From assembly GCF_024586455.1 (NCBI RefSeq), contig NW_026089623.1, positions 6,693,367 to 6,757,366 of the forward strand: 64,000 nt of DNA, read 5' to 3'. Source of the stretch: Bactrocera neohumeralis (Eukaryota > Arthropoda > Insecta > Diptera > Tephritidae). This document shows, piece by piece, positions 1 to 11,762 of the stretch. The notes beneath the pieces were generated by a model. It did not search any database. It was not told the origin of the DNA and saw only the letters and a program-made list of their open reading frames with translations. How positions within the stretch are numbered: the first letter of the stretch is position 1; every line of letters begins with the position of its first letter. Made by a program: the position numbers and the translations under genes.

Positions 1-1
1 A

Positions 2-1195
2 ACCATCAATATAGAGCATGCAAGCAACTTATCAGATTTAGACAAGATACCTGATGTAGTAAAATGTTTACGCGAATTCTCGGGAAATCCCGCCGAATTC
101 AATTCATGGAAAAAAAGTGTAAATCGAATATTAAATATTTACGAAGCGAGTAAGGACACACCTAAATTCTACGGAATCCTTAACGTGATAAGGAATAAAA
201 TCGTCGGCAACGCGGATGCTGCCCTTGAGTCATACAATACACCCTTAGACTGGGGTGCTATTTGTAAGTGTCTAACTTTACATTACGCCGACAAGCGTGG
301 TGTATCCACCCTAGAATACCAAATGACTTCTTTGGTTCAGGGAAATAGGTCAATTGAAGAATTTTACCAGGCCGTTTATTCCAATTTATCTTTAATACTT
401 AATAAGCTAGGCTGTATGGAGGTGGGTAGCGAGGCTCGTAATCTTCTTACTCACACATACAGAAACAAGGCGCTAGATACGTTTGTGCGCGGCCTCAACG
501 GCGACTTGCCTAAACTATTGGGCATGAAGGAACCAATGGATCTGCGCCAAGCATTACACTTGTGCTTGAAGTTGGAGAATCAGGGATTCCGCACACGGTA
601 CGCACACAACACCAATATGGATCGTAGAGGGATGCAGCGAAACACCTCACCACCTTTACCTTCGAGAAATTTTCAGAGGGAAGTAAACCAACAAAATTTC
701 TTCCCCGAAATTGCTTACTTACCACAGCCACAACCACAAATTATTTCACAAAATCTTCCTAATCAAAGACCTAATCAGAATTTAAATGCATAAACACATC
801 CACATCCACATCCACAACCTATTTCACATAACTTTCCAAATCAAAGATTTGATCGGAACTTAAATGCACAAACACCCTTTAACCAACCGCCTATGCGCCC
901 CCCAAAACCGCCGGTGCCTATGGAGATAGATGAAACTTTGCGCTCGCGCCGCATTAACTATATGAACCGGCCACAAAATAATCAATTATTCGGCAAAGGG
1001 CCACCACAGACCACTTCTGAAAGAAATCTCAAGCCACAAAAGGCACAATGCAATTTTCATATAAGTAATACTCCAAGCGCTACCTCGAACACTGGCTCAG
1101 AAGATAATCTGAATGATTATTTGGGTGTGGCGGACGACAATATACAGGATGAAGGACAATATTACGAATATAGCGATATTCATTTTTTAGGTTAA
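2..1195 (+). pseudogene. gag: gag of the gypsy-like element, one in-frame nonsense codon
   Basis: The reading frame is open from base 2 to 790, hits TAA at 791-793, then is open again to TAA at 1193-1195. The N-terminal part has the helical capsid-like pattern of gypsy Gag (for example FSGNPAEFNSW near bases 80-110), and the C-terminal third is rich in Asn, Pro and Gln. The stop lies in one of two tandem repeats: the upstream repeat ends NLNA-stop where the downstream one reads NLNAQ, so a CAA to TAA change explains it. No CCHC zinc knuckle is visible, as in many errantiviral Gags. The start codon lies outside the window. Confidence 0.85.
1183..1189 (+). promoter_or_regulatory. Candidate -1 ribosomal frameshift site between gag and pol
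   Basis: The heptamer T TTT TTA sits exactly in the gag frame (codons TTT, TTA) four bases before the gag stop at 1193. The pol frame is the -1 frame and is open across this point. T TTT TTA is an established slippery heptamer, and -1 frameshifting is the known way of making Gag-Pol in this group. Use in vivo is inferred. Confidence 0.7.
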
Positions 1196-3329
1196 AAAGC
1201 TCTTCGTTGCCTTGCTTTGAATGCCGCACGAAGAGCAGCGAAGTATTCAAATTTTTAATTGACACTGGCTCCAGCCAGAATTATATTCAACCCAATTTAG
1301 CAAAAAAAAGTACTAGAAAAACTATTGCTGGTGATATAGAAATAAAACACCACACATTTTTACAGCTTCTTAATCAAACAGAAACTTTAAAATTCTTTAT
1401 ACTACCCACTTTAAGAGCTTTTCATGGCATTTTGGGCTATGATAGCTTTCGGCAGCTAGATGCTGTTATTAACATTAGAGAGGGAACCTTGACAATTAAA
1501 AATAATTTAAAAATATTAATTAAAGAATTAAAAACAGATGCAGTAAATGCTATCAAAATACACGATGACAACATTACTCCCCATCAAAAAATAGCTCTAC
1601 AGAAATTGGTTACAGAGCATCCTAACTTACTTTCAGAACCGGATGAACGGTTAACTTATACTACCAAAGTAGTGGAAGAGATCAGAACGTCATCCGATTC
1701 TCCAATATATAGTATGTTTTATCCATATCCAGCATCGCTTAGAGGCGAAGTAGAGAAACAGGTGGAAAAACTACTGAACGGTGGCATTATAAGACCATCC
1801 AGATCCCCCTATAATTCCCCTGTGTGGATCGTGGTAAAAAAACCCGATTCCAGTGGAAGTAAACAGTATAGGTTAGTGATCGATTATAGGAAATTAAACA
1901 GTTTAACTATAGCGGATAGATATCCGATGTCCGAAATAGAGGGTATGTTATCGCATTTAGGCGGCAATTCATTTTTTACCACGCTAGACCTCAAAAGTGG
2001 GTTCCATCAGATCCCACTAAAGCCGTTAGACATAGAAAAAACGGCATTTTCGGTGAATAATGGGAAAAGGTAGAAGCAATTACTAATTTTCCCGAACCCA
2101 AAAATATTAAAGAATTGCGTTCATTTTAGGCCCATCTGGCTATTATCGTAGATTTATTCGCGATTACGCGAAATTAGCAAAGCCATTAACAATCTTACTA
2201 AGAGGCGAAGAAGGCCGAATTTCAAAAAACAAGTCCGCAAAAGTACCGATTGAATTCAATGAACAAGCTAAAGAAGCATTTCAGAAAATTAAAAATACAT
2301 TGGTTTCGGATGAGGTAATTTTATCTTTTCCAAATTACAATAACGGTTTTGAGTTCACAACTGATGCCTCAAATTTTGCACTTGGTGCCGTTCTTTCCCA
2401 AAGTGGAAAACCTATTTCTTTTATTTCGCGAGCTCTAAGTAAGGCGGAGGAACATTACGCCGCAAACGAGAAGGAAATGATAGCCCTTGTCTGGGCATTA
2501 TCCACCTTACGGAATTTTTTGTACGGGCACGCTAAGGTCAAAATCCTTACAGACCATCAGCCCCTAACTTTTGCTTTAAGCAACAAAAATACAAATAGTT
2601 AAATGAAACGATGGAAGGTATAATGACGAAATATTTCATAAAACTGGTCGAACTAACGTTGTGGCTGATGCACTATCAAGAATTACAGCACATCAACAAA
2701 TAAATTCAATGTCGGTTATGACGCATAGCGATGACAGTTCAGGTCAAAACTTGATTCAATTCGTGGATGTACCTATCAACGTTTTCAAAAATCAGATATT
2801 TTTCAATTGGTCTACAGAATCAAGCTATAAATTTCAAATTGTTTTTCCAACTATTCACCGTCACACTATAACAGAAATAGGATTTTCCGAGGAGACAATC
2901 ATATCTTTATTGAAAAAATATTTAACCACTTCAGTAATAATTGCACAACTTTTAGACAGAGCTATCTATGAATATAATTACTCAATTCACAGCACAATTA
3001 ATAATAGACACATAGAAATTTTTTTCGGTCGTACGGTAAGCACAGACCCCGAACAATTCGAAAATGCTAGATTAGATAATATTCAAAGAATAAAAGATAA
3101 ACAACAACAAGATCTTAAAAATCACAATAGCAAATGACAACCAATTATTGATTATAATCCAGGAGAAACGATTTACGTGAAGGTCCACAATAGGTTAGGA
3201 ACTAAAATCTCACCTAGGTATAAAAAAGAAGTAGTTAAGGAAAATAGGTCGACTACGGTACTGACCGAGTCAAATAGGGTAGTTCAGAAGAGTAATATTA
3301 AAAGCGAAGTAATAAAATTATGTAAATAA
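1190..3329 (+). pseudogene. pol: pol of the gypsy-like element with catalytic blocks deleted
   Basis: In order: aspartic protease (LIDTGSS at about 1252-1272), the N-terminal half of reverse transcriptase (VIDYRKLN, TTLDLKSGFHQI at about 1877-2010), RNase H (FTTDASNFALGAVL, then EKEMIALVWAL, TDHQPL, about 2350-2575), the RT-connection end MADALSRI at 2661, and only the ends of integrase. Two large deletions are visible. One at about 2066 joins FSVNNGK to the segment after the palm, removing YVDD. The other, at about 2930, joins the start of integrase to its C-terminal part, removing most of the catalytic core. A one-base loss near 2125, a break near 2600 and an in-frame TGA at 3135-3137 add to the damage. 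The C-terminal tail remains readable to TAA at 3327-3329. Confidence 0.88.
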
Positions 3330-3340
3330 AATAGACGCAT

Positions 3341-3364
3341 TTTCTATTTTTTTTTTTTTTGCAG
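3341..3364 (+). promoter_or_regulatory. Polypyrimidine tract and 3' splice acceptor for env mRNA
   Basis: A long run of T ends in GCAG at 3361-3364, just after pol and 23 bases before the first env-like ATG. Env of errantiviruses is translated from a spliced subgenomic RNA, so this acceptor is in the expected place. The donor would be upstream of the window. Confidence 0.6.
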
Positions 3365-4903
3365 ACTAACGCTTACAGCGACAACAATGGTTCTGACCGA
3401 CTTCCAAATTACAGACTTCTCAACAGCTCATATAATTACAATAAGCAAAGGACTGGCCAAAATACAAGACGGAACGTTTAAATTAATACACCTTATCAAC
3501 GTTGAACTGTACGAACAATTTTTGGCAGAGGTAAAGCAATTCATGGGCAAAAACATACAGACAAATAGTATATTTTACTCAACTTTAAAACAAGAAATAG
3601 AACAGACTAAAGAAGCAATTAAATCTATTAAACCATCAGGTAGAAAAATTAGAAGATCAATTAACATCCTGGGTACCGCATGGAAATATTTAGATGGAAC
3701 CCCAGATCACGACGATTTTGCTGCATTAGAATACGACACAAAACAATTAAACGACAATAACAATAAACATTTCTAGTAAATCAAGCACTAACAGAACGTA
3801 TGAATAACCTTACAGTAATTACGGACAGACTAACAAACGCAATAACAAAAGACAGCTACTTCAATGACGAACTAGTAATAAGTATTCAAAATAGATTACG
3901 TTTAGTTAAGGAAGAAATTGTAAACGTTAGATATGCCATCCAATGGGCAAAACTAAAATAAGTAAATAGCATTTTATTGAACAAGAAAGAATTAGAATTA
4001 ACTCTTAAAACACTAGAAGAGGAAAAGATGCCTTTTCATCAACTAAAGAAGCCTTAAGTTTTGCAGAAACAAGCGTCCTTTATAATTCAACAATGTTAGC
4101 GTATATCGTAAAAATACCAATCACGGAAAAAGAAATTCATAAGTTTTTTTTTCTTATTTTAATTAAACCTGTTAAGAGAAATAATACGATTATAAATATT
4201 GTTTTCAATAATATTATTAAGAAAGAAAATAATATACTTGGAATAAATAGCGAGTGTAAGACAATAAATTCTATACCTATTTGTAATAAGGACCAAATTG
4301 TTAGCCTAGTTAATGAAACCTGCATAACAAAACTTTTAAATGGTAAACAAAATCCAACTTGTCAATATAGCAACGCAAATCATGTTAAACCAATAGAAAT
4401 ACTTCAACCTGGACTAATTCTACTAAACAACTTTAATGGTACCGTAAATAATAGCCTGGAAGAAATGTCTGTTGCAGGCACATTCGTCGTAAAATTCAGC
4501 AATCTTACCATAAAAATAAATAACGATTCTTTCCTACAATGGCGAAACGCTTTTAACCGGGGCGTTACCAGTCAGAACACAATTTGCTCCAGCGGAAAAG
4601 GAAAGAATAAATCTTTTGTCATTGGAATCAATCCACGAGTTATTCATAGACAACATAAAACGTTTGGATTGCCTTCAGAATAATACGAATACCACTCAAA
4701 CTTTTGTGGCAATCATGGCCATTCTCACACTAGCAGCTTTTTCAATAATATTCTTCTGCCATATGAGAAAGAAGATAATCCTGCAAACAAGCTTTACATC
4801 AGAAACATCGTCCAAGGGTAAGGACCCAGCAGTACCAGAAATAATACCAAAAACAGCAAACCCCATAACATACTTCAATTTTGACAACTTACCATATTTT
4901 TGA
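3365..4903 (+). pseudogene. env: env remnant of the errantivirus-like element, multiply frameshifted
   Basis: The first open piece (3387-3776) contains a basic pair-rich site (RKIRR) followed by a Gly-containing hydrophobic segment (SINILGTAWKYL), the layout of the cleavage site and fusion-peptide region of insect errantiviral envelope proteins. Later pieces at 4093-4683 and 4616-4903 are in other frames. The last has a transmembrane stretch (about 4706-4770) followed by basic residues and a cytoplasmic tail ending just before the polypurine tract. Frame breaks occur near 3776, 3960, 4030 and 4620, so no envelope protein can be made. Asn-rich glycosylation-like sequons are frequent in the middle part. 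Confidence 0.8.
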
Positions 4904-4925
4904 TCCATTGAGGACAATTGATTTT

Positions 4926-4936
4926 AAGAAGGGAGG
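4926..4936 (+). other. Polypurine tract of the gypsy-like element
   Basis: AAGAAGGGAGG directly precedes the LTR start at 4937 and follows the env stop by about 20 bases, the expected position of the plus-strand priming site. Confidence 0.75.
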
Positions 4937-5208
4937 AGTTAGCAACAATAACATTTAAAGCAACCAAAAGACACGCGCATCCGTTCTACTTGCAAAACTG
5001 CTGACGATGCGTCTAGCGCAGTGTGGCGTGATTCTCTGGAAATCCAGCGGAACGTGGGAATCGATGTCAGCAGAACAGAAGGCGCATTAAATTACGATAA
5101 GAATTATAAAATATTTTAAGTTTAGAGTTAAGCGAGCGGTTGAACAATAAAGGTCGTAAGACCGGAAAAATAAAATATTTTTTACTTTTGACAAGTAAAC
5201 CCATAACT
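4937..5208 (+). repeat. 3' LTR of the gypsy-like element
   Basis: The 272-bp segment starts AGTTA and ends TAACT, a perfect terminal inverted pentamer of the AGT...ACT type used by errantiviruses. It lies between a polypurine tract and TATACATA target-like DNA. AATAAA motifs occur near 5144 and 5169. No second LTR is in the window, so identity between LTRs cannot be judged. Confidence 0.8.
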
Positions 5209-7150
5209 TATACATATATGTATATGTAAGTATCCGTATAAATACGTACATACTCTCTCAGCAAAACTTGCGTGACCGAAACTCCAATACATTTACACAA
5301 TTTTTACTTGTCACTAACACTTCCTCACAAATCTTTAAAATGAGTAAGAAGTCAATCTATTGTGTCTTTTGTTTGTTTTATATTATAAGCAGCGTTTGAA
5401 AAACTACGCTACTTTCGTAGCATTTCATTTTACTCTTCCTACCGCTCTCACTTTGTCGGGAGCCACAGCATAGCCTTAGCATAACAATGTAAAGTATGTG
5501 CTCTACTTTGCTCCGAGTTTTGTTAGGTAAAAAACTATAGCTGGAGCGGGAGCAAAAAATTAAATTCTGCGCTATGCTCTGGCGTAGCGGTAGCAAATGA
5601 AAATTTTCATGTGCTACAGCTCCCGCATGTGTTTGTTGTTTTTTTTTTTTCTTTTTTGCTATTTTCTGTCATTTACAAGTATGGTACAAGTTGGTATATA
5701 AAAGAAAGTCGTTTATAACTCAAGAATGGCTGAACCGATTCGGCTTGAAATTGGTGGGGAGGTAGCTTAGAAGCAGGGTAAGGACATAGGATACATTTTA
5801 TCTTTTTATGCTAAAATTCAATACAACTCATAAATACAAAAATTATATTTCAAATCATAAGCATTTGTTCAAAATTTATGTAAGAATCATTTGAAAATTT
5901 TAGTAATTCAAAAAATAGAAAGAAATAAGTAAAAATTTTCATATCCAAACATGCTTAGTATATGGGTTATACTGATTTTGCTCCTAAACCAGGTAGTTTT
6001 CTTTTAAGACGAACCCGTCCGATATATTTAATATCACAACAAAAAATGGCATTGAAATTTTCATCGTCAAGGCACTGCGGATACTTTGCTAGATTATTGG
6101 TCAAGGACGCAAACGCATTCATAACAAACCAAACGTGATATCTAACATAAAGATTTAGCGGAATAATTGGAGTGTTGATAAAAAGGTTTATTATAATTTT
6201 TGATATACAGAAATCTTTTCGATTCTTTGCAATATACATTGAAGTATGTATATGCGTACAATTTCAAACTGATTCTTCCTAAAAAATTATAAAATTACTA
6301 AATATTGGGAATGGTAGAATAGAACTGCAAATACGCAGTGCAATGGATTAAAACTGGTACTGGTAATCAGTAGATGAATATTAACCACGTGTATTCCAAA
6401 AGATAAAGGCGAGGTATCTAAACTTGATTTTTCCACGAAATTCGCATTTTTTTGTATAACTGACAAGAGCTACAGCGTCTAAAGTCAAAGCGATGCCATA
6501 AAATACCTCTGATCTGTAGGAATTTAAAGATAAAAAACCAAGATTGTAGTGTATTTTCTATGGAAAATTTTTACATGCCTCGGTCCAGTTCTTAATGTTA
6601 ATATGTAGGGCTAAAATTTTCAGGAATTTTTTTTTGGGGTATTTCCAAGGAAATTTCGTGACGGGACCGAACAAAATTAATAATTCAAAAAAATAAAAAC
6701 ACCCTAATGTATATAAAAAGGGGGAAAGTATATGTAGTTAAAATTAATTTGGAAAATTCATAGTAATTGAGTATTGTAATACATTTGGAATTGATGATGT
6801 TCTTGGTAATATAAAAATGGTAAATATTTTGCATAATAAAAAAAATTTTATAATTTATTCAATTATTATCTAATTCACTTTATTAATATATTTCCTAAAA
6901 TATTTGATTTTAGATTTATAAATTCACTTGACGCAACAAGTGCCAAAATGATTTGCATAACATTTTTATGTTTGAATTCGAAGGAAAAAAGAATTCGGTT
7001 ACAAACGCGTCGATAGTTGAGAATTGTACAGATTTGTGTTTGTGCATATTTATTATATTTAAAGTAAATATTTAAGCCTACGGATATTATAATTGTGTTT
7101 CTTTAACTTTTGTGAATATTTTGTGTCTTCAAGATAATATTTGGAAAAAG
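5209..7150. other. Unassigned AT-rich DNA
   Basis: No credible coding region was found. Bases 5380-5640 hold imperfect inverted GCTCCCG/CGGGAGC-type repeats that may be the ends of a small DNA element. The rest is low-complexity AT-rich sequence. One recognisable motif block lies at 5692-5800 and is listed separately. Confidence 0.5.
5692..5800 (+). repeat. Helitron 5'-end-like motif block
   Basis: TATATAAAAGAAAGTCG followed by AACTCAAGAATGGCTGAACCGATTCGG resembles the sequence just inside the 5' termini of the Helitrons at 29329 and (reverse strand) 59167, both of which read TATATATAAAAA, then an AACTCAAGAACGGCTG-like or GGCTGGACCGATTT-like block. No Helicase coding remnant follows, so this is probably a short non-autonomous or truncated copy. 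Confidence 0.45.
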
Positions 7151-7326
7151 GGTGAGTAAAACAAATACTAATTCAATATGAAAAATATACATTTAGTGCA
7201 TATATGTATGAGCCGGGAAAAAAAGGCTTTTAATCTTAGTGCATCTAAATTTATGAAAATTTGTGAAAAAGATGTAATTAATTGTAGCCCGGTCGTATTT
7301 TATTATATTATGTTAAGTTATTTAAA

Positions 7327-7597
7327 ATGAATTTTGATGCTGCCAAATTTTTATTTCTTAATCAGATGGATTCACCAGCGCTTTTTGATGACACCTATTT
7401 GGAGGAATGCCCGACAACTTCTTCGACTTCCGTAAAAGGTACATGTAAAATCGTCATTTTAATTTTCAATTCATTTTTACGCATTTGTTATTGTAGAACA
7501 ATTGACAAACGGTAGAAACTCAACATTTCTGGTTGCTACAACCCAGAGGCAAGCTTCTCAAAACAACAAGGAAACAATTTGGCTGTGGAAGGAAATG
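7327..7597 (+). CDS. Two-exon split ORF of unknown function, probably transposon-derived
   Basis: Exon 1 is 7327-7438 and exon 2 is 7497-7597. They are separated by a 58-bp interval that begins GTACATG and ends TTATTGTAG, a typical short fly intron. Joining the two keeps the frame and yields about 71 residues with acidic N-terminal sequence (DSPALFDDTYLEECP) and a C-terminal KETIWLWKEM. The last phrase resembles the first helix of Myb/SANT-like (trihelix) DNA-binding domains found in the accessory proteins of Harbinger-type elements. The codons for the remaining helices do not follow directly. I do not recognise the protein; the SANT suggestion is weak. Confidence 0.3.
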
Positions 7598-7698
7598 GTA
7601 ATCCAATATATTGTTAAAATGCATAGAAGTATATTTATATATTATTTTTTGTATCCATATAAGAATTTATAGAAATAATTTTTATATTATTAAAAAAA

Positions 7699-8007
7699 AT
7701 GTCAAAAGATGAAGGAAATGAATTTAATGTAAATTTAAATGAAATTATTTTATTATTAAAATTAATAAAAAAAATATATTTTATAAAAAAAAATCTTTAT
7801 ATTTTTGAGTTTCGAACTTTAGGTTCAAGGAATGACAAGCGAGTGGTTTACCCACTAGGCTATTGTAGAATGCACCGTCACGCTTTCCTGAGAGCAGTTT
7901 TGTTGAATTATCCCAAATTTAATGAAAGTGTGAGAAAGAAGGATATAGTTTTATTACAGCAGAAAATATGTGAGCGAGGAGGTGATACAAGATCACATGT
8001 ATACTAA
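7699..8007 (+). CDS. Short ORF of unknown function
   Basis: The first half is low-complexity Ile/Lys/Leu sequence from AT-rich DNA and is unlikely to be protein. The second half (about 7830-8007) is more normal in composition, with YPKFNESVRKKDIVLLQQ. Spacing of charged and hydrophobic residues resembles the last helix of a trihelix/SANT domain, so it might be a third exon of the split ORF at 7327-7597. No clear splice acceptor is visible. Treat as hypothetical. Confidence 0.15.
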   Translation: MSKDEGNEFNVNLNEIILLLKLIKKIYFIKKNLYIFEFRTLGSRNDKRVVYPLGYCRMHRHAFLRAVLLNYPKFNESVRKKDIVLLQQKICERGGDTRSHVY

Positions 8008-8009
8008 AG

Positions 8010-9060
8010 TTTTGGGAGCTTTTTTGATTCGCCCTTAAGAACGTGATAGGAAAAAGTGACAATTAAACCGACACGCGTTACCGTCATATCACTAGGTAAC
8101 GTGACCGTCACTGTTCTAACTGGGTTCATACAAGTATATAAATATATTCATACATTAGCGCTTTACCCATATTGACCTAGTTTCAGTACGCACAGATACA
8201 AGGGCATACGAATAAATCTATAAAAAATATTTGTCCGAAAACAAAAAAAAAAAAAAAACGAACAAGTGAATCCAAACGAGAACAATACCAGCGATAACCG
8301 CGTTATTAAATTCTTTGTCGGAAATAACAGCTCTTATTTTAGTGAAAAGAGCTTCCGGTTACATAATATACATATATTTCAATAATCCAATTGTTTAAAC
8401 CCCTCAATGATAGGGTATTCAAAATTCACTTACACCCGCAATTAATATTACTAATGAAAATGCGCGAGTAATTTGGTTTACAATTACTTTAGTGTTTTGT
8501 ATATTTAAAAATACAATCAAGTTTTAAATCTATACATATAGACGAATTTAGAACGGTGTTGTGTTGAATTAAATTATTGTTGAGTTGAGACAGGATGCCG
8601 CTCGCAGGAACTGGATTGACACGAAATTGTTTCTAGCGCGTGGGAACTTTGTTGTGGCGAATATCCAATCGAATGTTGATGTGTGATGAGTGTCTGGCGA
8701 ATGTGTCGAACGACTGTTGACGTTCGGATTGTATGAGACGAATTGAATCTGCTTTCCCGTTGCCCATCGTTTTTGTTGAGTGGGTTGGCGTACAGATGTG
8801 TTGAGTTGTGCTGTAGTGTCATCAGCTGTGGTGAATTGCACTGTAGCATTAGAATGAGCCAATTTTACCGGTTAGAGGGGGTGGATGCTTAACTCATTTA
8901 AACACCAATTTTTCGGCAATATGAACTCTTACTGGTTGAAAAGAGTTTTCGGTACCATATATCTCTATTGTAATAAAATATACAGATATATTTTATTAAT
9001 TAAAATTTTCTGAATGAGCACTCAAAAGAATCTAAAGCAGAATTCTTAAGAATTCCGAAA
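8010..9060. other. Unassigned region upstream of the BEL/Pao element
   Basis: No protein was recognised in either strand. The reverse ORFs at 8569-8862 overlap each other in two frames and have Thr/Gln-rich composition without domain features. Two blocks, near 8320-8390 and 8910-8980, look like diverged direct repeats (both TTCGG... CTCTTA ... TGAAAAGAG ... CGGT). They could be LTR or leader remnants of the BEL/Pao element that starts at 9061. Confidence 0.3.
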
Positions 9061-10560
9061 ATGATTAATGACGATAAAAGCCCATGTACACCTTCTGAAG
9101 CTACACGCTCGAAGCAAGGTGCTACAAAGCAAAAAAGGGGGAAAGAACTTTCGTATATTAAATTCATTTCTGAGTGTGAAAGCTTAATTAAATACTGCAC
9201 TCGATTTGCATCTTCACCGATTCAGGACAACTCTGAATCGGCACTAGAAATAAAAAATAAATCTATTGACAATTTTTGGACACGCCTGCATACGACGCAA
9301 TAGTAGAAACTAATGATTCAGATCTACCTGAAAATTTCAAATCTTCGGTTTACGCCAAATACGAAAATTGCTTAGACCGCTATGAAGACACAAAAGCAAT
9401 GATATCAGATCAATTAAAACTTATTAAGTCAATTTCACCTACTCCCCACAGTAGAGTAGAGTTACCACAATTGCAGGCCCAAGAGGCAAGTTCAGGCATT
9501 CATCTCAAAGTGCCAGCGTGAGATACGGAAATATTTCATGGAGGTTATGAACAATGGCCGACCTTCCGGGAAATGTTTACAGCCGTGTACATAGACCATC
9601 CAAAATTATCACAAGCGCAAAAATTGTATCACCTCCGATACTAAACTAAAGGTCAAGCAGCCGTAATAGTCAAGCAGTTCGCATTGAATGACGATAATTT
9701 TAATTTAGCTTGGGAAGCTTTAAGACAAAGATATGAAAATGAGAGAATATTAGTAGACAAGCAAGTAACGATACTTATGAACTTGCCAAAAATTCAAAGA
9801 GAAACCAGTGAAGAATTCATCAAACTAGAATCCACTGTGTCAAATTGTTTGTCGGTTCTATCGACACAAAATATTCCCACTCACAAATGAAATCCTATTC
9901 TGGTAAACATATGTACCGCCGCATTACCAGAAAAATCATTACTTTTGTGGGAGCAATCGCTCTCATCAAGAAGAAAATGCCCAACGTGGCAGCAGATGAA
10001 AGATTTCTTAACTACCCAATACGAAATTGCGGAAAGGGTAGAAAAAAAAGTAGTCAGAACTAAAAACGTTCAACAAGACCTAAATCAAAGCTTCAATAGA
10101 CCCCAAGCCGGAAGCAACAATCATTTAAACAGAAGCTTTTTCAAAATACAATCGTTCACATCTGAACAAAATAAATTCACGTCATGCGAACTATGTACTG
10201 GAGGGCATAAGTTAAAAGCTTGCGAGAAATTTAAAAAATTGAATGTCAATGAAAGGAACAACTTTGTCAGGTCAAAAAGACTCTGTACAAACTGCTTGTC
10301 CCACTCACACAATCTCAATAAATGCGAAAGCAAATTCAATTGCGTATATTGCCACAAAAGGCATCATTCTATGTTACATCTCAATAACTTTCCCAACACA
10401 TCTCAAAGTAGCGCTCTTTCAAAAAAAGCTACGGGTTTAGTTGCAACAGCCACTCCCCAAACAAAAACTCTAGAAAATTGCCAAGAGACACCATGCTGCT
10501 CAAAGGCATTAAAAAATCAAACGCTACACGGCGAAAATCATAGTAGAGTACTACTACCTA
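9061..10560 (+). pseudogene. gag of the BEL/Pao element
   Basis: Coding pieces are in shifting frames: 9061-9303, 9276-9521, 9684-9890 and 9945-10560. Between them are stops at about 9519, 9641 and 9887. The segment around 9520-9660 (HGGYEQWPTFREMF, HPKLSQAQKLYHLR) is the conserved central block of BEL/Pao Gag. The C-terminal part has a cysteine/histidine array (CELCTGGHKLKACEKF, CTNCLSHSHNLNKC, CVYCHKRHHSMLH), typical of this superfamily's nucleic-acid-binding domain. At least three disruptions prevent translation as one protein. Confidence 0.85.
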
Positions 10561-11544
10561 CAGCAGTTGTCTCCATCGAACATCGAGGAGAACTGTTCAT
10601 ACTAAGAGCCCTAATAGACCAAGGATCGCAACGATTATTCACAGCGTCTAGGGCACAAAATAGGCTAAAACTGCCAACAAAAGATGGTAGAAGAACCTCG
10701 CACCTCTGCAATACAGCAGTTTCTAAGTATGGAGAAAAACCTACTTAGAAAAGGTGAGCTTAAATAAGATTATGATGGTGTCGTGGAAGAATACCTTCAT
10801 TTAGATCACATGAAGGAAGGAAGCCCATGTGAAAAAATCACAAGAGGCAAATATTACTCTTTCTACTTGCCACATCATGCAGTACTAAAGCCTGAGCTTT
10901 CCATCAAAAATCATGAGCGATAATGGTAAAACTTTTATCGGAGCTCAAAGAGCTACCGAAAGACAGTTTGTGGACTTCACAAAACAAGTCTCACCTGACA
11001 TTGTCCAAAAATACGCTCCTCAAGGTATCAATTGGCAGTTTATACCCCCCAGCGCCCCTCATATGGGCGGCTTATGGGGGTCAGCTGTAAAAAACTTCAA
11101 ATCTCATTATAAAAAGATAGCTGGCACACAAATTTAATTATGAAGAATTCACGACACTCTTAACTAGAATTGAAGCCGTTCTTAACTCACGGCCTCTCGC
11201 TGCACTCTCGCAAGATCCTTCAGACTTTACTGCCCTCACGCCAGGGCATTTTCTTAAAGGAGCACCCATTCTGGCCACACCTGAGCCAGGCGTGGAGTCA
11301 CTTTCCTTATTAAACCGTTGGGAAAGAATTAAAATTCTCCATCATGACTTCAATCGTCGATGGAAAGATGATTATTTAAAGGACCTCCACAGAAGGTACC
11401 GATGGAAAATCACAGAAAACGCGCCTCTACTACGGCTCCGACGGTCATATTCGCGTAGTCGATTTCAGTACACAAACGGGAACTCTCACCAGGCCGCTCG
11501 TTAAGCTATGCTTTTTGCCAACCGCGGATAAAACCGAAAAGTAA
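10561..11544 (+). pseudogene. pol remnant of the BEL/Pao element (protease start and integrase end)
   Basis: ALIDQGSQ at about 10600 is the aspartic-protease motif in the BEL/Pao form. Near 10680-10740 the sequence jumps, and the next recognisable part is integrase: SDNGKTFIGA (10913), PPSAPHMGGLWGSAVKNFKS (about 11045-11100), then RIEAVLNSRPL, FTALTPGHFL and the C-terminal LLNRWERIK...FNRRWKDDYL, ending at TAA 11542-11544. The frame changes near 11137, 11290 and 11500. RT and RNase H are absent. Confidence 0.85.
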
Positions 11545-11762
11545 ACTGAAAATAACGTCATCGTAAGTAATAAACAAAGAGACAGATTAAATAATAGCAA
11601 AATATCAACTAGTAATAAACACTAACAAAAGACAAAACCAAACTAGGTCGATCCATATGACGACTCACTCACGCCACCTTACGTGGCACCACCGGCCATA
11701 TGATTATATACACAAATATATATGATAATTAAAAATACTATTTTCTTAACAGATCCATATGG

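Larger units (their letters stand above)
1..5208 (+). mobile_element. Errantivirus-like gypsy LTR retrotransposon, 5' part outside the window, degenerate
   Basis: The order gag, pol (protease, reverse transcriptase, RNase H, integrase), env, purine tract and LTR is that of insect gypsy-class retrotransposons that carry an env gene. The copy begins inside gag at base 1 and runs to an LTR end at 5208. It is followed at once by TATACATA, which suits the TATA-rich targets known for this group. Every gene is interrupted: gag has one nonsense codon, pol has two large internal deletions and frameshifts, and env has several frameshifts. It is therefore an inactive fossil. The assignment is secure at class level; the exact lineage (17.6/297/ZAM-like) is inferred from overall organisation only. 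Confidence 0.9.
9061..11544 (+). mobile_element. BEL/Pao retrotransposon, internally deleted and frameshifted
   Basis: Gag, a BEL-type zinc-knuckle array, a LIDQGSQ protease motif and the end of a BEL-type integrase follow in order, but the reverse transcriptase, RNase H and most of integrase are missing. A complete BEL/Pao internal region is about 5-6 kb; only about 2.5 kb remains. Stops and frameshifts are spread along it, so the copy is old. Confidence 0.85.

Noticed and set aside
8569..8862. Two overlapping reverse ORFs of 91-97 residues
   Set aside because: They occupy the same bases in two frames, have low-complexity Thr/Gln/Asn composition and no motif; chance openness in GT-rich DNA.
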